A stretch of 64,000 bases of DNA from Mycoavidus sp. B2-EB (GCF_014218255.1 NZ_AP021872.1:744001-808000); one strand, 5' to 3'. Positions 20,790-32,091 are shown, counted from the stretch's first letter. Notes: generated by a model not told the origin, from the sequence alone. Numbers and translations are program-made.

Positions 20790-21221
20790 ATGATGCAAGC
20801 AAGCCTGATCTGGTGGCTTTTAGCCGGGGGGCTCGTCATTGCCGAGTTGCTCACGGGCACCTTTTACCTATTAATGGTTGCGCTGGGTTGTCTGGCCGGC
20901 GGCGTGATGACCTTACTCGGATTTTCGGTCACCGAGCAGCTCGCCATGGCAGCTGCAGTCGCGCTGAGCGCATTGCTACTGTTACGCCGTTCCCGTCTCG
21001 CTGCGGCGAGAGGGCGCAACGCGCTCAATAATCCCAGTAACAACCTCGATCTAGGGGCATTCTTGCAAGTTGAGGCTTGGCAAGGGCGCCGCGCGCGCGC
21101 ATTGTATCGTGGTGCGCAATGGGATGTTGAACTGGCAGCAGGTGAGAATATAGCTGGTGAATGGTATGAAATTAAAGAAATGCGCGGCAATCTTTTGATT
21201 GTTGTGGCCAAACGTAGTTAA
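20790..21221 (+). CDS. NfeD-like membrane protein
   Basis: 143 residues. Two or three hydrophobic segments (about 5-55, including AGGLVIAELLTGTFYLLMVA) are followed by a C-terminal OB-fold-like soluble domain (about 75-143: GAFLQVEAWQGRRARALYRG, ending LLIVVAKRS). This is the short NfeD architecture that partners SPFH/stomatin proteins in membrane microdomains. An AAGGAG site precedes the start. The SPFH gene follows 25 bp later, supporting the pairing. Confidence 0.85.
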   Translation: MMQASLIWWLLAGGLVIAELLTGTFYLLMVALGCLAGGVMTLLGFSVTEQLAMAAAVALSALLLLRRSRLAAARGRNALNNPSNNLDLGAFLQVEAWQGRRARALYRGAQWDVELAAGENIAGEWYEIKEMRGNLLIVVAKRS

Positions 21222-21246
21222 TCATCAGGTTTATTTGTAAGGAGAA

Positions 21247-22170
21247 ATGATGTTAGTCGATACCAGCTTCCTCGCGCTTATTATATTTATCATCGCGATT
21301 GTAATTGCAGCGCAATCCGTGAAAATTGTGCCCCAACAACATGCTTGGGTGCTGGAGCGGCTTGGCCGCTATCATGCAACGCTAACGCCAGGCGCGAACA
21401 TTGTGCTCCCTTTTATTGATCGGGTTGCCTATCGGCATATCTTAAAAGAAATTCCGCTCGATGTGCCTAGTCAGATTTGCATCACGCGGGATAACACGCA
21501 ATTGCAAGTAGATGGCGTTCTATATTTTCAGGTCACTGACCCGATGAAAGCTTCTTATGGCTCAAGCAACTATATCCTCGCCATCACGCAACTTGCGCAA
21601 ACCACATTACGCTCGGTGATTGGCAAGCTCGAACTCGATAAAACTTTTGAAGAGCGCGCACTCATCAACCACGGCATCGTTGAAGCCTTAGACGAAGCAG
21701 CGGCCAATTGGGGCGTTAAAGTATTGCGTTATGAAATCAAAGATCTCACGCCACCTAAAGAAATATTACATGCAATGCAATCGCAAATCACGGCTGAGCG
21801 TGAGAAACGCGCATTGATTGCCGCCTCTGAAGGCAAACGGCAAGAGCAAATTAACCTAGCCACTGGTGCACGCGAAGCCGCGATTCAAAAATCGGAAGGT
21901 GAAAAACAAGCTGCAATTAACCAAGCGCAAGGGCAGGCATCGGCGATTCTCTCCGTAGCCGAAGCAAATGCGCAAGCAATTGCAAAAGTGGGCCATGCAA
22001 TTCAATCGGCTGGCGGTACCGAGGCGGTCAATTTGAAAGTTGCGGAGCAATATGTGAGTGCCTTTGGTAATCTGGCTAAGACCGGCAATACGTTGATTGT
22101 GCCAGCGAATTTGAGCGAAGTAAGTACAATGATTGGGGCAGCGTTGTCGATCTTTAAGCAGGGAAAGTGA
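21247..22170 (+). CDS. SPFH/stomatin-like membrane protein (QmcA type)
   Basis: 307 residues. One N-terminal transmembrane segment (about 6-24, LALIIFIIAIVIAAQ) precedes an SPFH/band-7 domain (KIVPQQHAWVLERLGRYHAT, IDRVAYRHILKEIPLDVPSQ), then a coiled coil rich in Ala, Glu and Lys (about 175-250, EGKRQEQINLATGAREAAIQ). Proteins of this type form oligomeric rafts tied to membrane quality control. It has its own ribosome site (AAGGAG) and sits downstream of the nfeD-like gene, probably one operon. Confidence 0.9.
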   Translation: MMLVDTSFLALIIFIIAIVIAAQSVKIVPQQHAWVLERLGRYHATLTPGANIVLPFIDRVAYRHILKEIPLDVPSQICITRDNTQLQVDGVLYFQVTDPMKASYGSSNYILAITQLAQTTLRSVIGKLELDKTFEERALINHGIVEALDEAAANWGVKVLRYEIKDLTPPKEILHAMQSQITAEREKRALIAASEGKRQEQINLATGAREAAIQKSEGEKQAAINQAQGQASAILSVAEANAQAIAKVGHAIQSAGGTEAVNLKVAEQYVSAFGNLAKTGNTLIVPANLSEVSTMIGAALSIFKQGK

Positions 22171-22382
22171 GAGCAGGCCTATAGTTGTTTTTTTACAAGA
22201 TTCATAATAATAGAAGCGTAATTGATTGTAAATTTAGTGCTACTACTCTATGATCAATAGAAATTGATTGTGGGAGTGATAAACCACTGGTTTTTTGCGC
22301 TGATAGTAGGTATTTATTAATGTCTGACTGACCGACACGATTGTTTTATAAAGATTGGTACTTGAATTTTACGGAAGAGAAC

Positions 22383-23474
22383 ATGAAAAAACGAGTTTTG
22401 ATAAGTTTGTTAGCGATGGGCTGGATCGGCGGATGCGGTGGCGGTGGCGGTGGGAATGATAGTAACGATTCTCAACCACAAAGTGTTATGCAGGCAGAAA
22501 TCAATCAAAAATATTCCTTTACCCTTAAGGATGGCCGAACTGTAGAGTGGTTACAAAATGACCAAAGTGGCACATATTCTAAAGATGGTGAGGTTAAGAT
22601 TCTTAATCGGCATGAATATGAAAGTGATGCCGCGCTATATGGAATGCGTTCCATGCTAATTTATACAGAATCAGATGCATTGGATGCAGAAAATTTTGCT
22701 TCTTTGACGTCTGAAAGTCGAGCAGATGGACTTTTTCAGTTTGAAATTAAACAGTTAAGCGGGATAGATTATAACAGCCAGGCACGTCAACCTAAATTAG
22801 CTGTGTATCTTCCGAGTGGAATCGGCTCAGAAGAAGTACTGTTGGAATTGATTCGAGATGGTATATTGAATTTTGTAGTACAAGTAGAGGGCCAGACAGC
22901 GGTACGCCAGCTATCGGAAGAAGACTTATATTTCGTTTGGGGCCCCCAAAAAGATTGCTTGGTGATAATCGATGCGCCACATCCAGGTATATACGCGACG
23001 CAAATTCCGAAGGAGTTTGTTTCTGCTAAGAGTATTGATGTTCAGACTGAGTTAATGAAGCTTAAGCTTATTAATGAGTATAGTGCTAAGAGACAACAGC
23101 TTTGGCGTGATTTTTTTGCTGAGATGGCTGCTCGGAATGCTCAAGCTCAGGGGGATACTCAAGCTCAGGGGGATACTCAAGCTCAGGGGGATGCTCAAGC
23201 TCAGAGAGAGGCTCAAGCTCAGAGAGAGGCTCAAGCTCAGAGAGAGGCTCAAGCTCAGAGAGAGGCTCAAGCTCAGAGGGATGCTCAAGCTCAGAGGGAT
23301 GCTCAAGCTCAGAGAGATGCTCAAGCTCAGAGAGATGCTCAAGCTCAGAGAGATGCTCAAGCTCAGAGAGAGGCTGAGACTACTGAAGGAACATCAGAAG
23401 GAACATCATCATCCCCCAAGCGTACTAAGGCCGAAAAAAGGGCGGCGGCGCGGGCGCAACAACCTGGCTCGTGA
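22383..23474 (+). CDS. Putative lipoprotein with a C-terminal hexapeptide repeat tract
   Basis: I do not recognise the family. From ATG 22383 (with a GGAAGAGA ribosome site just upstream) the product is 363 residues. It has a short basic start, a hydrophobic core and the lipobox-like IGGC at about residues 14-17, followed by a Gly-rich linker, as in bacterial lipoproteins. The middle (about 30-245) is a soluble domain without motifs known to me. From about 253 to 330 it has 13 copies of a six-residue unit (AQAQRE/AQAQRD/AQAQGD), predicted to be highly charged helix or coil. It ends Lys/Arg/Ala-rich. The repeat probably varies in length between strains. Confidence 0.75.
   Translation: MKKRVLISLLAMGWIGGCGGGGGGNDSNDSQPQSVMQAEINQKYSFTLKDGRTVEWLQNDQSGTYSKDGEVKILNRHEYESDAALYGMRSMLIYTESDALDAENFASLTSESRADGLFQFEIKQLSGIDYNSQARQPKLAVYLPSGIGSEEVLLELIRDGILNFVVQVEGQTAVRQLSEEDLYFVWGPQKDCLVIIDAPHPGIYATQIPKEFVSAKSIDVQTELMKLKLINEYSAKRQQLWRDFFAEMAARNAQAQGDTQAQGDTQAQGDAQAQREAQAQREAQAQREAQAQREAQAQRDAQAQRDAQAQRDAQAQRDAQAQRDAQAQREAETTEGTSEGTSSSPKRTKAEKRAAARAQQPGS
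23139..23372 (+). repeat. 13 tandem copies of an 18-bp unit (minisatellite) inside the lipoprotein gene
   Basis: The unit is GCTCAAGCTCAGRGRGAK (18 bp), repeated 13 times in phase with the reading frame. The first three copies encode xQAQGD, the next four AQAQRE, five AQAQRD and the last AQAQRE, so variants occur in blocks, as expected for slippage or unequal exchange. Because 18 is a multiple of three, copy-number change keeps the frame. The repeat lacks stops in several frames, creating spurious long reading frames on both strands. Confidence 0.97.
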
Positions 23475-23504
23475 TCTGACGGACGCTGGCTTTATTACCA
23501 TTAA

Positions 23505-23544
23505 AACTGGATCGGTTGTCGGTATTGTCCGATCCAGTTGTTTT
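23505..23544 (+). terminator. Rho-independent terminator-like hairpin after the lipoprotein gene
   Basis: A perfect 11-bp inverted repeat (AACTGGATCGG at 23505-23515 with CCGATCCAGTT at 23529-23539, loop 13) is followed by GTTTT. It lies 30 bp after the stop codon. The T-run is short, so efficiency is uncertain. Confidence 0.65.
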
Positions 23545-23898
23545 GCTAAGGTGTATTAGTTTCTGATCTGATCGTACAGAACTCTTGCTTCGACGGCTCC
23601 CCCAACGCCCTCTGGGTGGCAAGTCAATGAGCGGGTTTGGTTTCTTTAGCCGCTACAAATTCTACATGGCTCGTTCGTGTAACCGTGTATCGGGTAAAGC
23701 GCATAGAGTGGATCCTTTAACCTGCATTTGCTCCCCGCGGCTGTCTCGGATTAAATCACCGATTCCTCAATTTGACGTGGTTTCAGTGTGCGCAAAAAGA
23801 ATGCGCAATGGGCTCATACTCCCTTCATAACCTTTTTTGATATTTTTTCTGAGCACTGTCGCAGAGTTCCATAGCGGCTTTGCCAATAGGTCGCTTTT
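23545..23898. other. Non-coding stretch between the lipoprotein gene and smpB
   Basis: About 350 bp between the terminator and the smpB 3' end. I see no convincing gene, tRNA or tmRNA. Short open frames on both strands show no family motif, and the base pattern looks like decayed coding DNA. Confidence 0.4.
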
Positions 23899-24345
23899 TC
23901 ACCCAGCCCTACGCATCAACCTGGCTTTCTCCCGCTCCCAATCCCGCTTTTTCTCCGTTTCCCGTTTATCATGCATCTTCTTGCCTTTGGCTAAACCAAT
24001 TTCACATTTAACCCGCCCCTTCGTGTAATGCAAATCTAATGGCACGAGCGTATAACCCCGTTGTTCGACTTTACCGATCAGCCGTTTGATTTGTGCTCTA
24101 TGCATGAGCAATTTTCGAGTGCGCACGGGATCTGGCCGAATATGGGTCGAAGCGCTTAAAAGTGGGCTAATATGTGCGCCGATTAGAAAGAGTTCAGCAT
24201 TGCGGATTACGACATAGCCTTCTTTGATCTGAGAGCGGCCAGCGCGGATAGCCTTTACCTCCCAGCCTTCGAGTACAAGGCCGGTTTCGTAACGCTCTTC
24301 AATGAAATAATCGAAGAGTACTTTTTTATTGTTGCTGATACTCAT
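23899..24345 (-). CDS. smpB: SsrA-binding protein SmpB
   Basis: 148 residues. SmpB binds tmRNA and is required for trans-translation rescue of stalled ribosomes. The OB-fold start ([20 protein letters not shown]), [20 protein letters not shown], and the basic C-terminal tail [20 protein letters not shown] are diagnostic. It is divergent from ratA with about 100 bp between, an order shared with Burkholderia. Confidence 0.98.
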   Translation of the reverse strand: MSISNNKKVLFDYFIEERYETGLVLEGWEVKAIRAGRSQIKEGYVVIRNAELFLIGAHISPLLSASTHIRPDPVRTRKLLMHRAQIKRLIGKVEQRGYTLVPLDLHYTKGRVKCEIGLAKGKKMHDKRETEKKRDWEREKARLMRRAG

Positions 24346-24448
24346 GATGAGAGGGAACGTGCTTCGGCTAAAATAACCATTCTAACAAAGCCGCTTACCT
24401 TGTGCTGGCTGATTTGCGCAGACTGCGCATTTTTTTAAGTAAACTTTT

Positions 24449-24889
24449 ATGCCGGATGTTCAAAAAACCGTTTTGGTGCGCTATGCGGCCGAACAGATGT
24501 TTGACCTTGTTAATGAGGTTGCTGATTATCCAAATTTCTTGCCGTGGTGTGCTGGGGTTGAGCTCTTTGAGCAAAGCGAACGCGGGATGAAAGCAAGGAT
24601 TGATATCAACTTTAAAGGGATCAAGTTGCATTTTGCAACGCGTAATACACAACAGCGGCCGACGCGCATCGATATGGTGTTTGCCGATGGCCCATTTAAA
24701 AAATTCACGGGTTACTGGTGTTTTACGCCGCTCCGCGCGGATGCCTGTAAGGTCGAATTTTCATTGCATTATGAATTTGCAAGTATGATCTTAGGTAAAT
24801 TGATTGGGCCAGTGTTCCATCATATTGCGAATTCTTTTGTTGAATCTTTTGTAAAGCGTGCACAAATTAAGTATGGTCTCCCAGCTTGA
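24449..24889 (+). CDS. ratA: RatA-type START/coenzyme Q-binding domain protein
   Basis: 146 residues of the SRPBCC/START fold (MPDVQKTVLVRYAAEQMFDL, then VADYPNFLPWCAG; FTPLRADACKVEFSLHYEFA; NSFVESFVKRAQ). Homologues are called RatA (reported as a 50S-associated association inhibitor in E. coli) or Coq10-like ubiquinone-binding proteins; sequence alone cannot decide between these roles. It overlaps rnfH by 17 bp, the usual ratA-rnfH pair. Confidence 0.92.
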   Translation: MPDVQKTVLVRYAAEQMFDLVNEVADYPNFLPWCAGVELFEQSERGMKARIDINFKGIKLHFATRNTQQRPTRIDMVFADGPFKKFTGYWCFTPLRADACKVEFSLHYEFASMILGKLIGPVFHHIANSFVESFVKRAQIKYGLPA

Positions 24890-25190
24890 AATCGAAATTT
24901 GCTATGCCTTGCCTGAATGTCAGACGGTGCTGAAGGTGATCTTGCCAGTCGGCGCAACGGTGCGCCAAGCGATTGCTGCATCGGGTATTGCGCAGGTCCA
25001 TCCAGAACTGGATTTAACTCAGCAAGCGGTTGGGATCTGGGGGAAAATTGAATCATTAGAGACCGTATTGGCGGCGCATGATCGAGTTGAAATTTACCGT
25101 CCTTTAAAAGTGGATCCCAAACTAGCACGGCAACGGCGCGCAGAAAAGGCGCGCAGGGGGCACCCTGAAGGCCGTAGATGGCGCGCCTGA
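24873..25190 (+). CDS. rnfH: RnfH-family (UPF0125) ubiquitin-like protein
   Basis: 105 residues from ATG 24873. Beta-grasp fold signature: LEIEICYALPECQTVLKVIL, GATVRQAIAASGI, VGIWGKIESLETVLAAHDRV, then EIYRPLKVDPKLARQRRAEK. A GTG 15 bp upstream is also in frame but adds residues unlike the family. The molecular function is not established. It begins inside ratA and lies upstream of guaB. Confidence 0.9.
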   Translation: MVSQLEIEICYALPECQTVLKVILPVGATVRQAIAASGIAQVHPELDLTQQAVGIWGKIESLETVLAAHDRVEIYRPLKVDPKLARQRRAEKARRGHPEGRRWRA

Positions 25191-25213
25191 AACAGAAAAA
25201 TGATTGGGCGTAA

Positions 25214-26730
<1,517 letters not shown>

Positions 26731-28320
26731 ATGCACATGCATGACAAAATTTTAATTCTCGATTTTGGTTCGCAGTTTACTCAGCTTATCGCGCGCCGCG
26801 TGCGTGAAGCTCATGTATATGCGGAAATTCATCCTTGTGATGTGGAACCTGCTTTTATTCGGGATTTTGCACCCAAAGGCATTATTTTATCGGGCGGTCC
26901 AAACTCAGTGACCGGAGCGGATACGCCGCGTGCGCCGCAGATTGTGTTTGAGCTGGGCGTGCCTGTGTTGGGTATTTGCTACGGTATGCAGACGATGGCT
27001 GAGCAGCTTGGCGGTAAGGTCGAGCACGGTCATGTAGGAGAATTTGGTTATGCAGAAATTCTAGCGCATAGTCATGCCAAACTTTTGCACGGGCTGGAAG
27101 ATTTTCATACGGATGCGGGCCAAGGCGTACTTAAAGTATGGATGAGTCATGGTGATAAAGTGAACGCCATGCCGCCCGGGTTTACGCTGATTGCGTCGAC
27201 GGATGCCTGTCCGATTGCGGCTATGGCAGATGATGCTAAGCGTTTTTATGGGGTTCAGTTTCATCCAGAAGTGACCCATACCCCGCAGGGCAAAGCGCTT
27301 CTTACGCGTTTTGTGCGTGAGGCCTGTGGCGCGTGTGCAGATTGGATTATGGGTGATTATGTCGGAGAAGCCATACAATGGATTCGTCGGCAGGTCGGTC
27401 GCGAGCGGGTGATTTTAGCCATTTCTGGCGGGGTAGATTCCTCGGTGGCGGCAGCTTTACTGCATAAGGCAATTGGCGCGCAACTGACGTGCGTATTCGT
27501 TGATCATGGCCTACTGCGGCTGAATGAAGCAGAGCAGGTCATGGAGACCTTTGCGAGTCATCTGGGGGTAAATGTTATCCATGTCAATGCAAGCGAAACT
27601 TTTCTGCAGAAGCTGGCCGGCGTAACTGATCCTGAGCAAAAACGTAAAATTATCGGCGCGGAGTTTGTTGAAATATTCCAGCACGAAGCGCAGCAGTTGG
27701 TTGATGCAAAATGGCTTGCGCAAGGTACGATTTATCCAGATGTGATTGAATCGGCAGGGAGCAACAAGCCTGGCGCAGCTAAAATCAAAAGCCATCATAA
27801 TGTAGGGGGATTACCCGAAACCTTGCATTTAAAGTTGCTTGAGCCTTTACGTGAATTGTTCAAAGATGAAGTGCGCGAATTAGGCATTGCACTGGGCTTG
27901 CCGGCATCAATGGTGTATCGTCATCCATTCCCGGGTCCAGGGTTAGGCGTGCGGATTTTAGGTGAAGTTAAACGCGAATATGCTGCTTTGCTGGCGCAGG
28001 CCGATGCAATTTTTATTGATGCATTGCGCAATACGATCGATCCACACACAGGCAAGTCATGGTATGAACTCACCAGTCAGGCGTTTGCGGTTTTTCTGCC
28101 GGTTAAAAGCGTTGGTGTAATGGGGGATGCGCGTACTTATGAATATGTTGTGGCGCTGCGCGCGGTGCAAACGCAAGACTTTATGACCGCACATTGGGCG
28201 CACCTGCCGCATGAATTATTGGGCCAGATCTCAAACCGGATCATTAATGAAGTGCGTGGCGTGAATCGTGTGGTTTATGATATTTCGGGTAAGCCGCCGG
28301 CGACCATTGAGTGGGAGTGA
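26731..28320 (+). CDS. guaA: GMP synthase (glutamine-hydrolysing)
   Basis: Aminates XMP to GMP. The class I amidotransferase domain (about 1-200) has [20 protein letters not shown], the nucleophile Cys in [16 protein letters not shown] and [10 protein letters not shown]. The ATP pyrophosphatase domain has the P-loop [18 protein letters not shown], and the C-terminal dimerisation domain ends KPPATIEWE, the universal GuaA tail. 529 residues. ATG 26731 abuts the guaB stop; an in-frame ATG two codons later is equally possible. Confidence 0.99.
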   Translation: MHMHDKILILDFGSQFTQLIARRVREAHVYAEIHPCDVEPAFIRDFAPKGIILSGGPNSVTGADTPRAPQIVFELGVPVLGICYGMQTMAEQLGGKVEHGHVGEFGYAEILAHSHAKLLHGLEDFHTDAGQGVLKVWMSHGDKVNAMPPGFTLIASTDACPIAAMADDAKRFYGVQFHPEVTHTPQGKALLTRFVREACGACADWIMGDYVGEAIQWIRRQVGRERVILAISGGVDSSVAAALLHKAIGAQLTCVFVDHGLLRLNEAEQVMETFASHLGVNVIHVNASETFLQKLAGVTDPEQKRKIIGAEFVEIFQHEAQQLVDAKWLAQGTIYPDVIESAGSNKPGAAKIKSHHNVGGLPETLHLKLLEPLRELFKDEVRELGIALGLPASMVYRHPFPGPGLGVRILGEVKREYAALLAQADAIFIDALRNTIDPHTGKSWYELTSQAFAVFLPVKSVGVMGDARTYEYVVALRAVQTQDFMTAHWAHLPHELLGQISNRIINEVRGVNRVVYDISGKPPATIEWE

Positions 28321-28369
28321 CCTAGCCACTCAGTGACAGTTAATACCTAGAAGTCACGAGAAACCATTT

Positions 28370-28395
28370 AAGCTCGCATTGCTGCGGGCTTTTTT
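28370..28395 (+). terminator. Rho-independent terminator after guaA
   Basis: Arms AAGCTCGCA (28370-28378) and TGCGGGCTT (28383-28391) form a 9-bp stem with one G-U and a TTGC loop, followed by six T. It lies 50 bp past the guaA stop and marks the left edge of the accessory island. Confidence 0.88.
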
Positions 28396-28575
28396 CTCAA
28401 AAGATATCCATTTTGTACAGCAATGACACGACGCTCTACTTGGCGGCTGAAACAAAGAAGACTGGCAGCGGCGATCGAGTGCAGCTTGGGGTGGTGAGCG
28501 CGCTTGAGAAACTGGCGAGCTGATGATGTATCCCATATTGACACCCACTTACGGCAGCTTAGCGGGGAGAAGGAA

Positions 28576-30306
28576 ATGAGCGATCAATACACGTATGCCC
28601 GCTTCTGGCGTTGCGCCTTGCAGGTGCCTGGTTGGCTACAACAGTGCCTACCGGGGCAGCGAGCACGGCATGAGTGAGGCCGATTATAACCAGGCGCTGC
28701 TGGCAAAATGCCCATCGTGCGTGAAGTCGTGTCTGACGGGAGCAGCAATGTCTCGACCTTACAACCACGTGATCTATTGCCGGGGATCGACATTTACGGC
28801 CAGAATGAAATCTACGAGCTGGCGCAAGACGAGCAGAGTAGGATTCAGTTGCTGGATCGCTTTTTACCTAATGATGGCGATTACGCGCAGCACAACGCCA
28901 CTCTGAAGAAGCGCTTGCAAGAAAACCAGCAAAAACTGGTCAAGACGTTGGGAGAGGTTGATGATCTGAAGGCCCATATTGGACGCTTGCCCAAACTGGT
29001 TGAGCAACTTCAAGGCTTCCAAGCACTGGGGACTCAGGAGAAACTTGCCAAGACCCCGCTGTTTGCGCGAGAACGTCAAATTGTCGAGCGCACCCAAGAA
29101 GAAATCCGGCACTTGAAGGATCGCGTGGCGAGCCTTTGCGACAATTTGCCCGGCCTGACTTTCATCAGCGACAAAGTTTTGGAAGGGTTGCCAAATGCTG
29201 CGTTGCTCAGTCCGGCGCGGGCAATTCTGGATAAACTGCGCCAGAATTTTGAACGCCGCTTCACTGAATTGACATCTGAATTGGCAATCGGTGAGCAGCA
29301 ATTAACGGCGCAACTTGCCTTATGGCAGCAGTCAATTGCGCAAGGTGAAGCAGAGTTGGAAAAAGCTTTGCGCAGCCTTCCGACGACAGCGGGGAAAAGC
29401 GGCCAGGAAGTAGGAACGGCTTATCAGCGGCTGTTACAGGACATCGAGCGTATCAAGCCGCTTGAAACTCGCGTGGCCAATCACGATAAACTGCTTGAGT
29501 CCCAACAGCAGGAGCGTCGAAATCTACTCGCGGAGCTGTCTGATCTTCGCGATCAGCGTACTAAGAGCTTACAGAGTGCGGCCAAGAAGCTGAATCGCCG
29601 CCTGGACGGAAAATTGAAAGTAGACGTAGTGGCCGAGGCAGATCGAACACCCCTGAAGATTTTTCTACTAGATAGCAAACTTGATGGCGTAGGGGAAAAA
29701 CGATTGTCTTGGATCGATGAGTGGGATGCTATTAGCCCATCGGCATTGGCGCAAGCTATCCGCAGCGGCTCAGCAGAGCTTCAAGCCCATTGGGGGCTAA
29801 CGCCTTTGGTCGCGGATGCTTTGACGAGACTACCCGCGTCTCGTCTGATGGAACTGGATGCGCTAGAACTTGATCACCGGATAGACATCTTTCTGAATGT
29901 GTCGCATGGACAGACGGCGGTTAATTTCCGGCCACTGAACAAGCTATCGACTGGTCAGCAATGTACCGCAATCTTGCACATGCTGTTATTGGAAAATGTC
30001 GATCCGCTCATCATGGATCAGCCCGAAGACAATCTGGACAACGCTTTTATTGCCGAGCATATCGTCCACGAACTGCGCGCGGCGAAAACCGGTCGTCAAT
30101 TTTTATTCGCCACACACAATGCCAATATTCCGGTATTTGGTGACGCCGAGTGGATCGGTGTATTCACGGCAGTTGAAAATCACGGGTCATTGAGCTTTGA
30201 TGCCCAGGGTTCGATTGATGTACCCGTCATTCGCGATCAGGTGGCTAACATCCTCGAAGGTGGGCGAGATGCGTTTATCCAACGCAAAGAAAAATACGAG
30301 TTTTGA
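28576..30306 (+). pseudogene. TrlF-like PHP/SMC-type ATPase, internally deleted and frameshifted
   Basis: The reading starting at 28576 (after GGAGAAGG) gives MSDQYTYARFWRCALQV, like the N-terminus I associate with TrlF-family PHP-ATPase proteins, then shifts frame to YRGSEHGMSEADYNQALLAK. A further shift at about 28705 joins directly to a 532-codon open stretch (28708-30306) starting VREVVSDGSSNVSTLQPRDL. That part has a coiled-coil region (about 100-330 of it), then a signature-like LSTGQQCTAILHML, Walker B PLIMDQPEDNLDN and the switch His in FLFATHNANIPVFGD. The rest of the PHP domain and Walker A (GxxGxGKS) are missing, so it cannot be an active ATPase. A short open fragment (NDTTLYLAAETKKTGSG, ending at 28520) lies just upstream and is unassigned. 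The 28708-30306 part may be annotated as a gene on its own. Confidence 0.75.
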
Positions 30307-30317
30307 GGTGATGGCTT

Positions 30318-31563
30318 ATGTTGAAATCTGAATTACTGGAAATCATCGCCAACGGCGAAAACTGGGGTAGAGTTCAAACGAGATGATCTGCGTCCAGAGC
30401 AACTGGCGAAAGAGATTGTTGCGCTGCTTAATTTTCAGGGCGGTAAATTGCTTCTGGGTGTAGAGGATGATGGCACCATCAGCGGCATTCAGCGTGCTGA
30501 CCTGGAAACGTGGGTGATGGATACGGTATTTGGCCGATATGTGCATCCGCTGGCCATGCCGTTCTACGAAGAGGTGTTGTTTGAAGATGCTAAACGCGTG
30601 GCAGTCATTTCGCTTACTCAGGGTATCGCCAAGCCCTATGTAGTGCGCAACAACAATCGCGAGGAAATTTACGTTCGCGTTGGCAGCACATCGCGCCTGG
30701 CGACCAGGGAGCAGCAAGCTCGGTTGTTTGAAAGTTGCGGGATGCTGCATGCCGAGGTTTTGCCTGTATCCGGCAGCAACCTGGATGATCTGGATCAGGC
30801 GCGCCTTAGTGATTACCTGGTCAATCTCGCAGGCGATCAGATGGCACCGCAATCTGCCGAAGAATGGGAGCAGCGGTTGACCGGCTTGGGCTTCATGGTT
30901 GGCCGCCCTGACGGCCCTGCTGCATGCACAATTGCCGGCTTGGTACTTTTTGGGCGCAGCCCGCGCCGTTGTCTGCGCTACGCAGGGGTTCGGTGGATGT
31001 TTTTTGCGGGCGATATGAAGGATTACCAAGCGCAGGATGACACCGTGCTTGATGGTCCTTTGGTTGCCCTGTGGGAGGGCAGGCCAGGGGCGGGACGTAA
31101 CATTGTGGAAGATGGGCTGCTGGAACGCCTGATTGATCGAATGCGCCCGTTTATCTCCGAAGAGGCCAGCGAGATTAACGAAGGGCTGCGCCGAGAATCA
31201 AGTTACCGCTACCCCTTCGATGCAATCCGTGAAGCGCTACTTAATGCACTTGTTCACCGCGATTGGACCCGCCCGGTAGAAGTTGAGGTAGTCAACTACT
31301 TGAATCTCCTTGAAGTGACCAGCCCCGGCGCGTTACAAAATTCGATGACCATTGAGAAAATGTTGGCTGGACAGCGGTCGCCACGCAATCCGATCATTGT
31401 GGAGATCATGCGCGACTATGGCTACGTTGATGCTCGCGGAATGGGTGTGCGTCGCAAGATTGTTCCTTTGACAAAGGATTACGCAGGCAAGGATGCCGAG
31501 TTTGTATTGACTGACGACTACCTGAATGTGTCGATTCCTGCTCGCCACGCGCAGGCGACTTGA
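30318..31563 (+). pseudogene. Schlafen/AlbA_2-type putative ATP- or nucleic-acid-binding protein, frameshifted
   Basis: Starting at ATG 30318 (MLKSELLEIIANGEN) the frame breaks at about 30364-30368 and continues one base over as VEFKRDDLRPEQLAKEIVAL, then LLGVEDDGTISGIQRADLE; from 30448 the frame is open to 31563. This is the AlbA_2/divergent AAA-4 (prokaryotic Schlafen core) fold followed by the family's GHKL-like C-terminal part (YRYPFDAIREALLNALVHRD; GNPRNPIIVEI-like RSPRNPIIVEIMRDYGYVDA; GMGVRRKIV). Such proteins act as regulators or in defence against phage. It follows the TrlF remnant by 11 bp, suggesting a former two-gene operon. A sequencing error at the GGGG tract is the alternative to a true frameshift. 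Confidence 0.75.
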
Positions 31564-31833
31564 TGTAGCAGATTGAAAAATGCGCATGTCGTGGCACGTA
31601 CCTGCTGATTTGTTCACGGGTTCGCAGCAGCGGGATATGGATTGCTTGGATTCCACAACAAAGAAAGTATTGGCACTCTCTTAATCTGGACGTCGCTCAA
31701 GACAAGTTTTCAGTTTGGATTAACGCTCTATATGTTGACTTGAATTGAATAGGGTGAAAAATTTTAATAACGATGAGTCAGCATATTTTGGTCGCTGTTT
31801 GACAGTCTCTATTTTAAATACAACTCTTCAGAC

Positions 31834-32091
31834 TTATTCTATTAAAACATCACCTGTTTTAGCAATGTGCTGCTCCAGTGCGAGCAAGCGCTTTTTAAAC
31901 GATTCTAAGTCGCGGCGCAGCCAAATAGACCGAACACCAGATGGAGAAACAAAAATACCGCGCTTACGCAGCTCGTGCGATACTCGGATTTGCCCAAAAG
32001 CGGGTTGGTCCAGAGCGGACTCAGCCACGGCTATTTCAGTGGCTTCTTCAACACGATTTTTGAGATTAGGTTTTCTACGATTAGCATCCAA
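31834..32091 (-). pseudogene. IS481-like transposase fragment
   Basis: 85 codons matching an internal part of IS481-type transposases as I remember them: RRKPNLKNRVEEATEIAVAE, then LDQPAFGQIRVSHELRKRGI, SPSGVRSIWLRRDLESFKKR. It corresponds to the second helix-turn-helix region; the N-terminal HTH and the whole DDE catalytic core are absent. On its 5' side (32189-32245) are spaced repeats probably belonging to the element end. Roughly 270 bp to its right (31564-31833) hold nothing I recognise. Confidence 0.65.

Noticed and set aside
23052-23559. Long open frames through the minisatellite (plus-strand 161 codons of LKLRE repeats; minus-strand 102 codons of Ser/Leu repeats).
   Set aside because: They are by-products of an 18-bp unit lacking stops in those frames; the lipoprotein frame has the ribosome site, signal sequence and non-repeat domain.
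23545-23898. Possible tmRNA (ssrA) gene next to smpB.
   Set aside because: No tRNA-Ala-like ends or tag-peptide frame with the usual GGGGxxGA...CCA organisation can be found.
30343-31029. 228-codon minus-strand frame opposite the Schlafen-like gene.
   Set aside because: Composition and lack of motifs mark it as antisense of the AlbA_2 coding strand.
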